Source: Bemisia tabaci (taxonomy: Eukaryota > Arthropoda > Insecta > Hemiptera > Aleyrodidae). From it: a stretch of DNA of 64,000 nt. Under the pieces are notes generated by a model. It saw nothing but the letters and a program-made list of their open reading frames with translations, had not been told where the DNA came from and made no database searches. The stretch covers positions 74,273,912 through 74,337,911 of the forward strand of contig NC_092793.1 of assembly GCF_918797505.1 (NCBI RefSeq), given 5' to 3'. The position numbers were made by a program, and so were the translations under genes. Positions 10,566 through 22,708 of this stretch are shown here, piece by piece (positions within the stretch are counted from its first letter, which is position 1; each line of letters starts with the position of its first letter).

Positions 10566-11275
10566 GCTGAGAGGCTAGCTTCCCTTTGGACGGGCCTTAA
10601 GGCCTTTATGAAATGGCATGTCCACACTCCACTTAGCTGGGTACTCCAATCACATGGCAACCCCGAACGAAGCACTTTGGCTGCGATCAGACTAACTCCG
10701 CGTGAAATCGGTCAATTCCCAGCCGGGAGCGCCGCGAATCGGTAGCTGGAACTTGTCGCTCGCAAGTTGGACGGGACAAAAAACAAGATCAGTCTGAACC
10801 CCTGATTTATTCGCGGCAATAAAAGCCGCCACAGCTCGCGTGCTCCTAAGCAGAGCGGCTTAACAGGCTTAGAACCACCCCCTCCCCCGCCTCCCTCGCT
10901 CCCAGGATCCGCTCGTAAGAGCCTTTTTTAATTTCACTCCCCATTCGGTCGGCCATGCGATAAATATCATGCGATTTTTTCGAAATTAATAACGTGCGTC
11001 ACAGCCCGGGATGAATTTCTCATCTTTTCCACGCTTTTAAAATTCCTCTGTGGTCACTGGGTGGCACTCAAGTTGAATCTAAGGTACCTTCAAAGAGAGC
11101 GTACAGACACCGGTCATGGAGACCCTTAAGAGCTAGAGAAATCGCGGCGACCCTGAATGAGAAGTTTTTGTCGCCAACTTTTGATAATTCTACGCAATGT
11201 AGAGTGTTTGCACGTACAAATTTACGCGTATTAAGTAGTCCCGGAGAGGAAATCACATAACCAAGCAAAATAGTA
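10566..11275. other. Intergenic, with a decayed TAGAGTAC-type MITE end
   Basis: At about 11080-11140 the sequence AAGGTACCTTCAAAGAGAGC resembles the left end of the TAGAGTAC family but has drifted, and no matching right end was found. Nothing else was recognised. Confidence 0.4.
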
Positions 11276-11506
11276 CACAAAAAAAATTCAATTGCTGATT
11301 TAACAATTCAATTGCTAAAAAAAGTGACTGCAATGTTTCAACGTAGATTTTACAACAAAAAAATGCTACTTTAACCATTATTGTAAGCTAATTTAACCAC
11401 GGGGTGGTTAAAGTTGCATTTTTGTATTGTGAAATCTACATTGGAACATTGCAGTCACTTTTTTTGGCAATTGAATTTTTAAACCAGTAATTTAATTTGT
11501 TCCGTG
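11276..11506. mobile_element. TA-flanked MITE (CACGG termini), copy 2
   Basis: Starts CACAAAAAAAATTCAATTGC and ends TTTGTTCCGTG between TA dinucleotides. The inner AGTGACTGCAATGTTTCAA block and its inverse match the copy at 1743-1981. Length is 231 bp. The left end has drifted (CACAA rather than CACGG). Confidence 0.85.
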
Positions 11507-13872
11507 TAGTAATATTAATAGTAGAAAATTTGGAGTTACGAAGCGAAGCGTCTTCTCTGGACCGATAGTCAACTCAGTTTAGCTCAATAAAAGATCAATC
11601 TGGGAGAATCAATAAATAGAAGGTTTCTCTGCGGAAAAAATGCTATAGGCTATAATGTAGAATGTTTCTAATCGGAAATATTGTGCTCTTCATGAAACCC
11701 TAACATTTTTCGTGGGATTAATATTTTTTTCGATACAAGCTACGACCCGGTCACCGGTAGTCTATTTTTGCCCCCACCACTTATTTTCAAGATGGCAGAT
11801 TTAGGTGACATCCAATTTTGGGAAACTTTTGATATGTTTCTCTGGTAGCCTATTGCTACTCTTTCCCGCGAGGAAACCCTCTATATATTGATTACTTAGA
11901 CAAAAACTAGATTGAATGGACTACAAGGCGCAGTTATTCTTTGCTAAGGTGCACTCTGAGGTCCCTATGACTGGACTGCGCTCATGTATTTGACCTAAAA
12001 ATACACATCACATCTCCGCAAGTCTCGGCCCTGGGTGGCTCTTTCTGGCCACAACGATGGCTATGGCAGACGCTATCGGCTATCGGTACTCAACAGCCAA
12101 CAAAACATACTCAACAGCTAGCAAAAAAGGAGGAAAACTGTTACCGCCCTTCAAAAAATCAAAGATCCCCGATAGTAAATGCCTCTACCGTTGCCGGGAC
12201 ACTAGTTACGGTTCTCTACACGCCTCTAATACCCAATATAAGTAGGTATAGAGAATTCAGTCAGTCTTCAGTGCACCCTATAATCCCCCACTTGTCATAT
12301 CTACGGCAGCAAGCGAAGCGAGGAGGGACGTCTCCTCAAGGAGATCTGGCTCCTGGAATTATGTCACGGGAGAGACAAATGCGGGCCCCCCAGCCCCCCT
12401 CCCCCGGGATCCGTGCATCCTCGCGCGGATGAGCCACCACGACCCCCCCCCCCCCCCTTCGAAAGAGGCATGTCGGTGAATGCGAAATCGTAAATTCGCT
12501 CGGGGACTCACGACACGGGAATTGCATAAGCGAGTTAGCGGGCATTATCTTTTAGTGCGGCTTTTGTAGCCCGGCAGCCGCTGAGGATACGATGGCTCCG
12601 CCGACGGAGAACATCGCAATTGCGATTAAAAGTGGCCGCGGGTACGTGGTTTTCGCGGAGATCCTCGTCCTGGTGTCTTAGTTACCTTTCGTCCCGGTCT
12701 TTTGGTGGCCTGGTCGTCCAGGTGGTGCGCTTAATCCCGTTGGACACCCGCGACTGTCGGGATTTTATTCGCGGCTTGCAGAAGTGGGGTCCATGGGTTG
12801 AGTGGAATCTTAAACGGAGCAGAGCTGGATGCCGTCGGAAATCGGCTATAAATCGAGAGGAGATATCGCACACGGGAGCTATGGCTTCTTCGAACCATAC
12901 TTTACGCAACCGACATGTTTTGTGGGTTAATTTTCAAGGGATTCCGGATGATCTAGGAGGTGGCTCTTGGTTTTTTAAAACTCGCAATTTTACTTTTTTT
13001 TTGGTTTGGGTGGTCAAAGAGGGACAGTTGAGACTCCTTAATTATTTACCACGCTGCACTGTTAAGTCCAGTATTGAATTGAAAGAGCCCATCTGTAGAC
13101 TTATTTTTTGCCTTACAGATAATATAGAACGATGCAGCTAATGCAGCTTGAGAGAGTAAATCAGTTTTGACCTCACAAATAATTAGATCGGACTCCGGAC
13201 ATGGCGACAATGGCAATCAGGTATTCGATCACTGTAACTCTTTCTCTGGAGCAGAGGACCAGGGGACCTCTCCGCAGGGCGCAAGTAGGGTTGAATGTTG
13301 GATTGATGGGAAGGACATTCAAAATAGCCGAAATGCGGACGGAGCTGGTGCAGTCTCTGCAAGTGCAAAATGCTATCAACTCAGATAGAGATATTTCGAG
13401 GTGATAAAGGGCGGCGCCTTTGTCATATTGGTCAAAATATTGACGATTTATCCAGGTAATATTCTTGTGAAGGGAATATTTTATCGGCTTAAGCTCCTCG
13501 GTCCTTTTTTCAGGAACCTAAAAGTGCGAAGAGCATTTCATATAATTTTTAGCCAAAGCTCGAAGCTGATTTTAGAGATGTAGCAATGAATTCTTACACA
13601 TAAGAGGCTTATTGAATGCTAAACAAGATGAGCCTGCGTCATTGCTGTAACACCAAAACCAGATATGCACTCGAGCTAGAAATCCCACTAAAGTTAGTCT
13701 TAATCATCAGCTCCTTTTCATTGAATTCCCAGGCTCATAGAAAAGAGGCAAAAGAGCCCGAATTTTGGAAAATACTTTAATTACGCGGAAATTTTTCAGT
13801 CACAAGGGACCTAATGCAGCCCCATTTCCGCCTCTCGGGTATGCCACTGCCAATCAGTGATGAATCTCTCAG
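11507..13872. other. Long stretch without a recognisable gene
   Basis: Contains a C run near 12437 and a plus-strand frame of 173 codons at 12620-13141 with no recognisable domain and no protein-like composition. Sequence at about 11950-12280 has GGTGCACTCTGAG near its start and an inverse-like AGTGCACC at its end, which may mark a decayed MITE. I see no gene. Confidence 0.4.
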
Positions 13873-14080
13873 TCTGCCGTGTAAAAACAGAATTTACTGG
13901 AAAAATTGTGAATATTTTTATCCAAAATTATCAGACAATTTTATATGCAATGTAATCTAATTTATCTGAAAATTTCAAGGAAGAATATACCCGAATTTTA
14001 CCAAAAATACATGCTTCTTTAAGGGAAATCTGGCAACCCTCGAATGTTCATAAGACGTTTTTCCTTAGCACAGTAGCAAT
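13873..14080. mobile_element. Decayed MITE of the TACGGCGTTTTTCC family
   Basis: The right end reads CATAAGACGTTTTTCCTTAG, as in the copies at 46586-46837 and 53463-53694. The left end CTGCCGTGTAAAAAC is more diverged. The AT-rich body (TTGTGAATATTTTT, GAAAATTTCAAGG) also matches. A lone right end of the family lies at about 15550-15595. Confidence 0.6.
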
Positions 14081-14658
14081 GTGCTTGTCCACAATCTCAC
14101 TTCAGGAATGTCCTTCGGCCGATTAGTCGAGCAAATCATACATTTTCTTTAATTTTGCACAACTAGGCATCGCCGCAGGAAGCCGCATTTCCACGGAAGA
14201 AGAGGAGGGGGGTTAGGGGTTGGCGGGGAGCCCGAAACCACCCAGATGCAGCCGGGCAGAAAACCCGGGGGACACAGGACACCGAGTTGTCATTTCGGCT
14301 TTGGCCGGGTTGCGGGCGGCGCGCGGTTTCGCGGCGTCCCGGCCGTGGCCGGTGTCTCGTTTGGGAAACGGAGTTTTGACGGATAACCCGGCCCACCATC
14401 AATCATAGAGTAATGACGGTGGACCCCGAATGCCACCGGTTCCACCGTCGCTCTCCGGGGTTTTTGAATATTTTTTTTCTGTTGAAACGCACGAGAAAGT
14501 CGGATCGTGGGACTCCAGCCGGGGCCGGGTGCCCGACGAACTAGGATTCGATTAGACTTGGAAAGTGGGTTCTCGAGTTTCGGATCGGATGTTTGTAGAC
14601 GGCAAGGTGCTTGCTAGAAGTTGTCGTCCACCGTTATTATTATTAACCGGCTCTCCAC
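14081..14658. other. GC-rich patch without a recognisable gene
   Basis: About 14160-14400 is clearly GC-richer than its surroundings with frames on both strands, none of which resembles a known family. It could be an unmethylated regulatory patch or simply compositional noise. Confidence 0.35.
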
Positions 14659-14815
14659 TAGAGTAAATTTATAGAAAGAGTATGGCCACTGGATGATTCA
14701 CTTCTGATTGGCTCGGCCATTTGAGGCTTAATGCTGGGACTCCTAGGACTAATGAAAATGCAGGACGAGTCACATTTTGCGAGAAATTTAACGAAAAAAT
14801 GCATAATTCCACAGA
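14659..14815. mobile_element. Truncated TAGAGTAC-type MITE
   Basis: TAGAGTAAATTTATAGAAAG then GAGTATGGCCACTGG and CTCTGATTGGCT-like sequence follow the right end of the 8535-8942 element read in reverse, through CGAGAAATTTAAC. No second end was found. Confidence 0.65.
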
Positions 14816-16790
14816 AAAATCTATTTCAAGGAATGCATGGGCCTGCTAAATCTAAAATCTATGGGTTTATGAACCAATCAGTGGCTCATATGGAACTCAT
14901 ATGTCGTAATGATTCTGGGTCTGTGAACCATACTAAGGTATTTCGTACTATAAGGTATACCATCACTAAGGTATACGTACTATTATTATATGTATGTTGC
15001 TTTTACTACTATTAGCGGTGTTCCATATGAGCCTTTATTTGGTTTATAAGCCATAGCTTTTTCTCAGTGTGTTACAAACTTCAGCCAGAGAAAAAAAGAG
15101 GAGCCATCTCTTACATAGAAATTGGCTAAAACATCACGATGAGCGGAAGAGTCTGAAATGCAATCCTAACTCCACCATTTGCATAAGAAATATGCGTTTT
15201 TTTAAGCTTCACGCTTCAAAAAAGATACTACGGCACTGGTGAACATTTCGTTATAGAGGAGTCGTTCCATCCAACCCTTGCTCATACTGTGATGTTCTAA
15301 TATATTCAACATGGTCGACTCCAACCTGTCAAAACACTCGTGACGAAACGGGATTTTATCAACAGGGGTTTTTGTTTTTAAATTTTCCTTGCGTTGATAA
15401 AGACCATTTCTTATGCAGATTGTGGAGTCAGAAGTGTATTTCAGACTTTTCTGGGTTTTTTTTCTGCGCAAATCGTGATTTTTCAATTATTTTCTGTTAG
15501 AGACAACTCTTCTTTTGGCTCAAGCTAAATTTTACTATCGGCCCATTAGGCAACGTTTGAAAGCTTATGAGACGTTTTTCCTTTGCTCCGGAATCTAGCT
15601 CATGCTGATAATAAGGGAGGAAGATAAAACTCGAACACAGGGATGCTATGCGTAGGCGTTGAAAGATAGACTAAAGACGCGCGGAAACACGTCTTTTGAT
15701 CAGGAAATGGAGCCTGGAGGGGTGAAAAATATACGCAAGTGAAAATAAAGGCGTGGAACATTGAACATATACTGCGTCGAGGCGGGTAAATGTTTACACG
15801 TGAGGTTGAAAATCAAAGAAGAATAAGTTTGAAAAGCAAAGGAAGATGCTTGAATGTAGGCGCAAGAGCGTTGAGCAAGTTTTCCGAGACAAAACAGAAA
15901 ATTCTGACAAAGTCAACACCAGCCCCGCGACATGCGAAGCGGGAAAGTGTTGCGATTGAATTGTAATTTACAGCTCACTAGGGCTCATGTAAAGATGTCA
16001 GCTGCTCCGTTGCCAATTTTATAAAGTGGTAACAACTTACACATGTGTGAAACTGTGACAATGTCACAATGAAAGAACGCTTTTTAGGCCGCTTCCTCTG
16101 AGGCAAACAGCAGTTTCCAAAATGAAGATTAAATTGGGGATAAACCGCCCAAAGTTTTAAATTTCTCAAAATAATGAGCTATATGTATAACTGAAGAAAT
16201 TAAATTCACTTAAAGCTTTTTATTGAGAACTTTACAACGTTTCTCATTCAACATTGACTGTGACCTCAACCAAAAAAAAAATAAACATAAAATCTAAAGT
16301 TACACACTTTAAGTTTTAGAATTAAAATAGCATTAATCTAAATTTGGTTCATAATGGCGAATGGAAGTTTGTATCCAAAAGGCACAAATTCATTTGCCAT
16401 TCATGTAAATTCACATAAAAGAATGGACTTAAGACTTCTGAAATTTCTAGACCGGATCACACTGGTCTTAAGCTGTTACAAAGCGCAAAATGATTTTATC
16501 GTGGAAAAACAAAGTTAAAGTTTTTTGTGGCTCTTTGAAATTTGGAAAAAGTGACTCTTCTGATATGCTTCTTGTGGGCCACGATCAATATGTTATTCGT
16601 GATAATACTATTGATAAATGTATTACGGACGTATTGGAACTGCGTTTTTCCAAGAAATGACATTTTTTACAAAATTTGTCAATGGACTATCTGCACATCG
16701 ATAAATTAGATACGTCAATCGATAAATAAAAACAAATCAACTGAGAAATTTCTAAGTTTCATCAAAATTTCTAGTCTTCTAGTCTTCTTT
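14816..16790. other. Long stretch without a recognisable gene
   Basis: AT-rich. The minus-strand frame of 94 codons at 15202-15486 has a fairly protein-like mixture but I recognise no family in it. A fragment of the TACGGCGTTTTTCC repeat lies at about 15550-15595. Nothing else stands out. Confidence 0.4.
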
Positions 16791-16799
16791 ACTGATACC

Positions 16800-17015
16800 T
16801 ATCATTCTTTTCCCTCTTACTTCTTTTCTCCCTTTTTTCCTTTCTTTCTTCTTTCGTTCCCATCATCTCTCTTTAAAAGAAATAACAGACGGACCCAAGG
16901 GGGCGTAGGGGGTATACCCCCCCCCCCCTGTTCGCCCAAAAAAAGGATGGGGAAAAGGAGAAGAAAGAAAGAAATAAAGAAAGGAAAGAACGGAGGAAAA
17001 AAGAAGGAGGGACGC
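16800..17015. repeat. Imperfect polypyrimidine/polypurine inverted repeat
   Basis: A pyrimidine-only stretch (about 16808-16870, CTTTCTTTCTTCTTTCG and similar) is mirrored after about 75 bp by a purine-only stretch (about 16946-17012, GAAGAAAGAAAGAAATAAAG). The middle holds the near-palindrome GGGGGTATACCCCC. The halves can pair as a hairpin, though simple sequence inflates the match. Confidence 0.6.
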
Positions 17016-17192
17016 TTGAATTTGGTAATCATTTATGACGAAATTGACTCTAACGGCATATTGGATGCTTCAAAGGTACTCAAATTTTCGGAAGGCACCC
17101 TCTCCCCCGCTATGGTTGTTTGGATCTGCCTAAATGAAATTTTATTTTCCTTATCCATCCGGAATTTCGTTTTCTCCGTGTTTTTGTACGTA

Positions 17193-17417
17193 CACTGGAA
17201 AAAAGCACATTGGATCTATAGTCCAGACTCTTGAAAACATTGACAAGAAAAAATACTCTAGATTCAATCAGATTTTTGCTTAAATCAAAAGGAAATCCGC
17301 TCAAATTAAGAGGCTTGGCTCTTGATTTAAGCAAAAATCCGATTGAATCAAGAGTATTTTTTCTTGTCGATGTTTTTAAGAGTCTGGACTCTAGATCCAA
17401 TGTGTTTTTTTCCAGTG
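17193..17417. mobile_element. TA-flanked MITE (CACTGGAAAAAA termini), copy 1
   Basis: The ends CACTGGAAAAAAGCACATTG and its inverse lie between TA dinucleotides. The 225-bp element is almost one long palindrome around GCTTAAATC/GATTTAAGC: GTCCAGACTCTT, GACAAGAAAAAATACTCT and GATTCAATC all recur inverted. Copy 2 is at 52171-52415. Overlapping open frames on both strands result from the palindrome. Confidence 0.9.
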
Positions 17418-20400
17418 TAGATCCCTTGCACCGGACAGCGTCCATTTTAAGCTCGGCAAGGTTTCGGTCTTCGGGCGCGGGAAGAGGCAACATGGCCGGC
17501 TTATTATTTATGCACGACGTTGCGGAAACTGTGTTTACACTGTGTAATGGAGCCTCATATCTGGCCGATGATCTTATCCCGTCGGAGCCGGAGCCGGGCA
17601 GGGCGAATTTAGATGTAGGCTCGCGTGAATGCCTTGTCCGGACCTCGCGCCGCGCCATCCCGCTTTCCCGGATCCCCGGATTCCCGGTTCCCGCGACGCC
17701 CTGAAAAACGGAGACGTTTCAATTCCCGCTCGACTGGTTTTTGCGGGTTCGGGTCTGTTCTGTGCGCATGCGCACTCCTCGCTCGCGGTGACAACCTGGG
17801 AACGAGCCCTCCGAACGTCGCACAGAGGACCGAGTCGATAGGAGAGGTCGGACAAAATTTGGAAACTTTAAAAACTTTTAACTCCGTTCATACTAAAATT
17901 TGAAGGCCTTAAAGTGGCTCCATTGGTTTCCTCGTGAAATTTGCTTCCAGCAGCACACTTTAAAATTTTAAATCTGACGAAATAAACGTCAAAATTTGCA
18001 GCTTTAGTCACAAATTTCATGTCCAACTTCTCTGGTTGACTCGATCCACTGTGCGTCGGGTCTGCTTTCGGGTTGAGAACTCTGTACGTATGCGCGGGAC
18101 TATGAACGGCCGGAAAAAACCCACGGAAATCTACTCGGCCCCTCCCAAGAAATGTGATAAATTTCACTAAAAATAAGCTTGTCAAACATCATTCACCTCT
18201 AAATTAATTGTAATTTGATCAATTTTTTGCTCGAAATTGCTCCTGAGATGACTCAATTTTTCAGTATTTAATTACGGCAGAGGCCTCCGCGGACCATCTT
18301 CATTGAACCTGGAGAAATCTCTTGAACCCTCTTTTCGCGCAGGGAGAGACCCATAGAGCTTCCTTGGTGGGGTGCACTGCCCCCCCCCCCCAGTCCCCCC
18401 TTGATAACGTGCCCTTCTACCCTCCCCACAAAAAGTTCCCACTTCTGCGTATTTCTACACATGTACTCAATAAGAAAATTTGACTAAACTTTTTTCTCAG
18501 TGAAATGTGTATATCTGCTTTCTACAGTCTGATCCCAAAAAATAACTAAAAAATATTTTATCAAATGGACCAGGAATGTCACCATCAATGCAATTTGGCA
18601 GCAGCACGGCTCGCAATCTTCGAGCCTAACTAGGAGTTAATAAAGAAACAAGTGCGCGCGGAGCCTCGAGTCGAAATAATTGACTGCGAACCGTTCAAAA
18701 GGTCCATCAAATATTAATAATCCAATTAAATAGGCTGAACTTTGAACCGGAGGGGGCCCGAAAAGGAGGAGTTTAATTGGGGTCGCCCCTCGCGCATCCC
18801 TCCGCGAAGCAAGTGGGGGCAGAGAGACGTGGACAGGGGCCTCCATTCAGGAAGGATCAAATTCGGAGGTGAGCGTATGTCGTTTCAGCCTTTTCAGCCT
18901 GCACCAGAATCAATTAAATTAAGCTCGGCTCCAATCTCAATCTGCTGCGTGTTAGACGTTGTCGGAGTGTCCGGTTCAGCGAGACGTTTCCTGGTCGAGG
19001 GGTGAGGGATTTGGTTTCTCTTGAGGTTAGATCTGGCAGGGGTGGAGCTTGCCCAAGCGCGAATATCTGCACAGGGGGTCCTTATATTTGAATTTATGCG
19101 AGCGGCCGTGATAAAAAACTCAAGTTCAACAATTGCCGCCCCCGATTGTCGTTGGGAGGGTTGCGTGCTGTGTTGCCACACCCCCATTCATTTTAACTCT
19201 TTATTTCATAAATTAATCACTGGCTTTAGAAAGATGAGTAGAAAAAAAATTGGGTTTTCATCTTAATTTTTCCTCCAAAGAATGCGTAGTTATATCCCTG
19301 CATAAACAATTAGACAAATGTCGTCAATTTAGAGTTGATAATTTGTTTTCAGTACCTTAAGGAGTAACTTAGAACTTTAGAGACTTTTCTGTTTGCAAAA
19401 CTGTACAAGAAGACGGACGAAATCGTCCACTGAAGCTGAAACTAAAACTAAATGAAAAATCAACATTGAATGAAATGAAAATAAATTAACTTCTGCACAT
19501 CAGATCCCTGACTAAACACACTGATCTGTCAATAAAATAATCATAATTATTAAATAATATTACTACAGATCATCTTGAGAATGCTTTAATTTCTGCACCT
19601 ACATAAATTTTTAAATTTTCCAAGTTCAGATCGTTATATAATTTCCAACATTGTTTAACAAAATCGTTCTCATGTATTGGTAAAAAAGTATCCTTACCTC
19701 TAATGTTTAAGACTGTGTGAATTCGATGTATATATTCGTTTTTTAAAACATCGAGGGGGAAAATGAGGTAAAGAAATAAAATATCGACATTTAAACATCA
19801 AAGACTCAAGAAATATTAAAAGGCTAACAAAAATGTATGTGTAGGATTAAATAACTTAGTTCTACAATAAGATCATTATTTTCATCACAGCGTGGCAACG
19901 TTGATAGTATATTTCACACCACCTTAATGCGTCGTCGCGTTTGTTTGCAGGGGAGATTAAATTCGAATTCCACTTGCACGCTGCTGATTATTATAAATGC
20001 ATGCTCAGCGATTAAAATCGTTCACATGTGGAAAATTTACGGCAGTGCAACGTATTGCGCCCTCCCCTTTTTTGGTCTTTATGGCAAATTTTGAAGGCTC
20101 AGTGACTTACGGGAGTGAAATGAAGAAGAGAATTGCCATATTCAGTTGCATTGAGGGATAAACTATCGATAACTTGAACACTTTACAGGAATGAAATTTG
20201 CGATTTGCACCTGTGTGACAAAATATACGACCATTAAGGTATTGAGAATGCGAGCAAGTTTGTATATACATGAAACAAACGAAACTGAAACATTTTAGTT
20301 CATTAAATATCAAAAGATAAAATCGAAAGATGCTTATTTCCCTCGCAGCATTTTAATATCTTTGTTTGTATCTTTTATTTTTAGAGGAAATCCACCCGAG

Positions 20401-20621
20401 ACATTGTAGTAAGTGAGTGAAAGAAATTAAAAGAAAACTACAAAAACAAAACAGGAAGAAATTAAGGGTTGATAATCTCTTTATAAAAACTTAACTTGAG
20501 TGGAGACTTACAACACGTCACAAATGAAAATAGTATTTTCCTCGTTGATATGTGCTATACATCCATATATTTGACGCAGTTCAAGGGATTTTAAAGAGTT
20601 TGAAGAGAGGAGGGGCATTTA
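17418..20621. other. Long stretch without a recognisable gene
   Basis: A GC-rich patch at 17560-17830 carries overlapping frames on both strands without family-like residues. From about 19270 to 20600 the sequence is AT-rich and featureless. C run at about 18380. Confidence 0.4.
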
Positions 20622-20903
20622 GGACGTATTTCTACGAAACAGAACTATGTGCGGGTGGTAAAGATGGGGTTTGCTCGAACCGAACGAAACTGTGTGCCAA
20701 CTTTATGCGGGACTCATGAGCCGCGGGCATGCCAAAAGAGCGTTGTGGACATGGCTCATGAGTTAAAACTCGCGGGGAGCACGGTCGTCATAGCTCATGT
20801 CACTGGCGCTTCGTAGTTCCCATTCATTCTTACCGCCCGAGAACTAACGAGCACACCCCATATTTCCCACCCGCACGTAGTTCTGTTTGGTAGAAAAACG
20901 TCC
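20622..20903. mobile_element. Palindromic MITE (GGACGT termini)
   Basis: GGACGTATTTCTACGAAAC at the left and an inverse copy at the right (GTTTGGTAGAAAAACGTCC), continuing inward through AGAACTATGTGCGGGTGG and its partner. Arms are about 55 bp and the element about 282 bp. The loop contains a second small inverted pair around CTCATGAGC. No coding capacity. Confidence 0.8.
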
Positions 20904-21261
20904 AATTCCACGATCTCGGTCTCACGCCCAACGTCATAAACAATATCTAACCCGTCATCAACGGGTATCCTAATGACACGGGTGTCCCACTTGTCCAGTG
21001 ACGTCCTCAAAAGCTGCCCTGAAGACTACCAACATTGTTTTTCTTTTGTTATCATACTGAACTTTAAGGAGCTTTCGATGATTGTGGAAATATACTATCA
21101 TCCATGGAGATATGGACCGCAAGAGGGAGAGAATGAAAACATGGGTACACAAGGTTAAAACATTAAAAACACTGAAAGGCAGGACGTTTCTAGCTGTTAC
21201 CAGCTCATTTTCAGCTGCAATAAAAACACACAAAAAACAAGTAGAAAATTGAGTTACAGTA

Positions 21262-21460
21262 TTGTCACATTTAATCGGGCAATTTAATTTTTTCACATGA
21301 AAACGGATGTGCGGATTTATCTGCGAATTTCAGTGAATTTTCTGCACAGTACAAGGCAAATTCCTTAAAATTTCCAAAAATCCGCACAAATGTTCTCTTG
21401 TAAAAAATTGAATTCGGCAATAGCTGATGTGGTTTGGTTCCTTTCTGCTAAACGCGGTCC
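21262..21460. repeat. Dispersed repeat (CCTTTCTGCTxxACGCG family), partial
   Basis: Shares CAATTTAATTTTTT, CAGTGAATTTTCTGCACA-like and GGTTCCTTTCTGCT blocks, in the same order, with the fuller copy at 39450-39712. That copy has this terminus at both ends in inverse orientation. The left terminus is missing here. Confidence 0.65.
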
Positions 21461-22204
21461 AAATATTGTCGCAGAGTCTGAGTCAGTGTTGCCCGTCGCT
21501 GCAAGAACACACCCGCAGTTTGATGAACTTTCCGGCAGCGTCCGTCTTCACAGCAACCAGGTCACTAGAAATCAACTAGAAATACGACAGTTCCATCCGA
21601 TATTCTGAAATCGATTACCCTGATCGCTTCCCAGATCCGCGACCAACGGACGGACGCTCCAGATTTCGTGGCTGCGCGCCGTGGTAAAGGCACAGTTATC
21701 CACACATGCCCCCCCCCCCCCTCTCCGCGCTTCCCTATCCCGCCCGATTTCAATCCCGTGATGACGGGTGTGGGGAGGAGGAGGGGGTAATTTGCCTGAA
21801 TTATGGAATTAATTCAATCGTATCGTAGTCGCGGTAAACCGTCAACGGTACACGGGACGCGGCTGTCGCGCGAGGCTGCACTCGCGAGCCAGCTTTGGGA
21901 AAACCGCGCATCTGCACGGAGATTTGCGGGTCGTGATACGCGGTTTTCGTCTCTGGGGGGCGGTTAAGTTCAGTGCGCCACGCTGGTTGGCCATCTAGCG
22001 CGATTTTCCCGGGACCAAGTCGAACGAACTGGGTCGCGGATCGAACCGACATGCGCGAATCAGATCTAGCTAATGTATCTATATGGAATGGCCAGAGAAA
22101 GGGGAAATGTGGAACGCAAAAATTTCAGGAAGCGTTATGGAGAAGACACAGGCTATATTTGGAAGTAAATAAATACAATAATTGAAGTACGTGGCAGGAA
22201 GAAA

Positions 22205-22359
22205 GTTAGGTTCATATTGAGCACCAAAGTTTTTCGGTTCAGCTAACCGAAATTCGCTCCTTATAATCGAAAACTTTGGTTCCGTACAGCTGAAAAACTT
22301 TTGTGGTCAATATGAATCGAAGGCCGGTCTCTGTGAGCTATATTTTTTCCCAGTGTGGA
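22205..22359. repeat. Short decayed inverted repeat just downstream of the UGT gene
   Basis: TTCATATTGAGCACCAAAGT is mirrored by CTTTTGTGGTCAATATGAA about 85 bp later, and the right side ends TTTTTTCCCAGTGTG, like the termini of the CACTGGAAAAAA family. The left terminus is lost. It lies 70-220 bp past the stop codon of the glycosyltransferase and could be part of its 3' untranslated region. Confidence 0.5.
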
Positions 22360-22425
22360 TTATATAAATGACGGGTATCTGAGGATGGAAAAGTCTTTTA
22401 CCGTTTTAGTGGCAATGTTCAGTTC

Positions 22426-22708
22426 TCAGTGCTGTTTCTTTTTCAAGAGTTCATTCCCGAATATGGTGGATTTAAAGGACTTAAGAATAAAGTAAATAAC
22501 GAATATAATATAAAAGCTGAAGAATATGATCACAGATACGATGTCGAAGCAAAGGAGTTGAAAAAGATTTGCTTCAGCGGTTGCTGGTCTCAGATGCGAT
22601 GCCCCGCCGTGCCGGGCTAAATGTTCGACCCAAAACACTGCTTTGTCCAAGGATTGAGAGGTGAGGTCGTGAGAAATGGCCGAATGTCTCTTCATGTTTA
22701 TAGCATAA
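22426..22708 (-). CDS. UGT coding exon 6: C-terminal helix and membrane anchor
   Basis: Codes residues 433-526 and the stop. SYAINMKRHSAISHD and DKAVFWVEHLARHGGASHLR match the conserved C-terminal segment (NMKxxS, A-WW-EYV-RHGGA-HLR). A strongly hydrophobic stretch, about 22 residues, follows, then a short tail ending KKKQH. The acceptor is TTTTTTCAG. The frame joins exon 5 by completing AG+T. Confidence 0.94.

Noticed and set aside
12620..13141. 173-codon plus frame
   Set aside because: No domain, many Trp/Arg from composition, no matching splice context or neighbours. Likely a chance frame.
17110..17704. Two long overlapping frames on opposite strands
   Set aside because: Their N-terminal halves are the palindromic MITE at 17193-17417, which reads alike on both strands; the rest is GC-rich flank.
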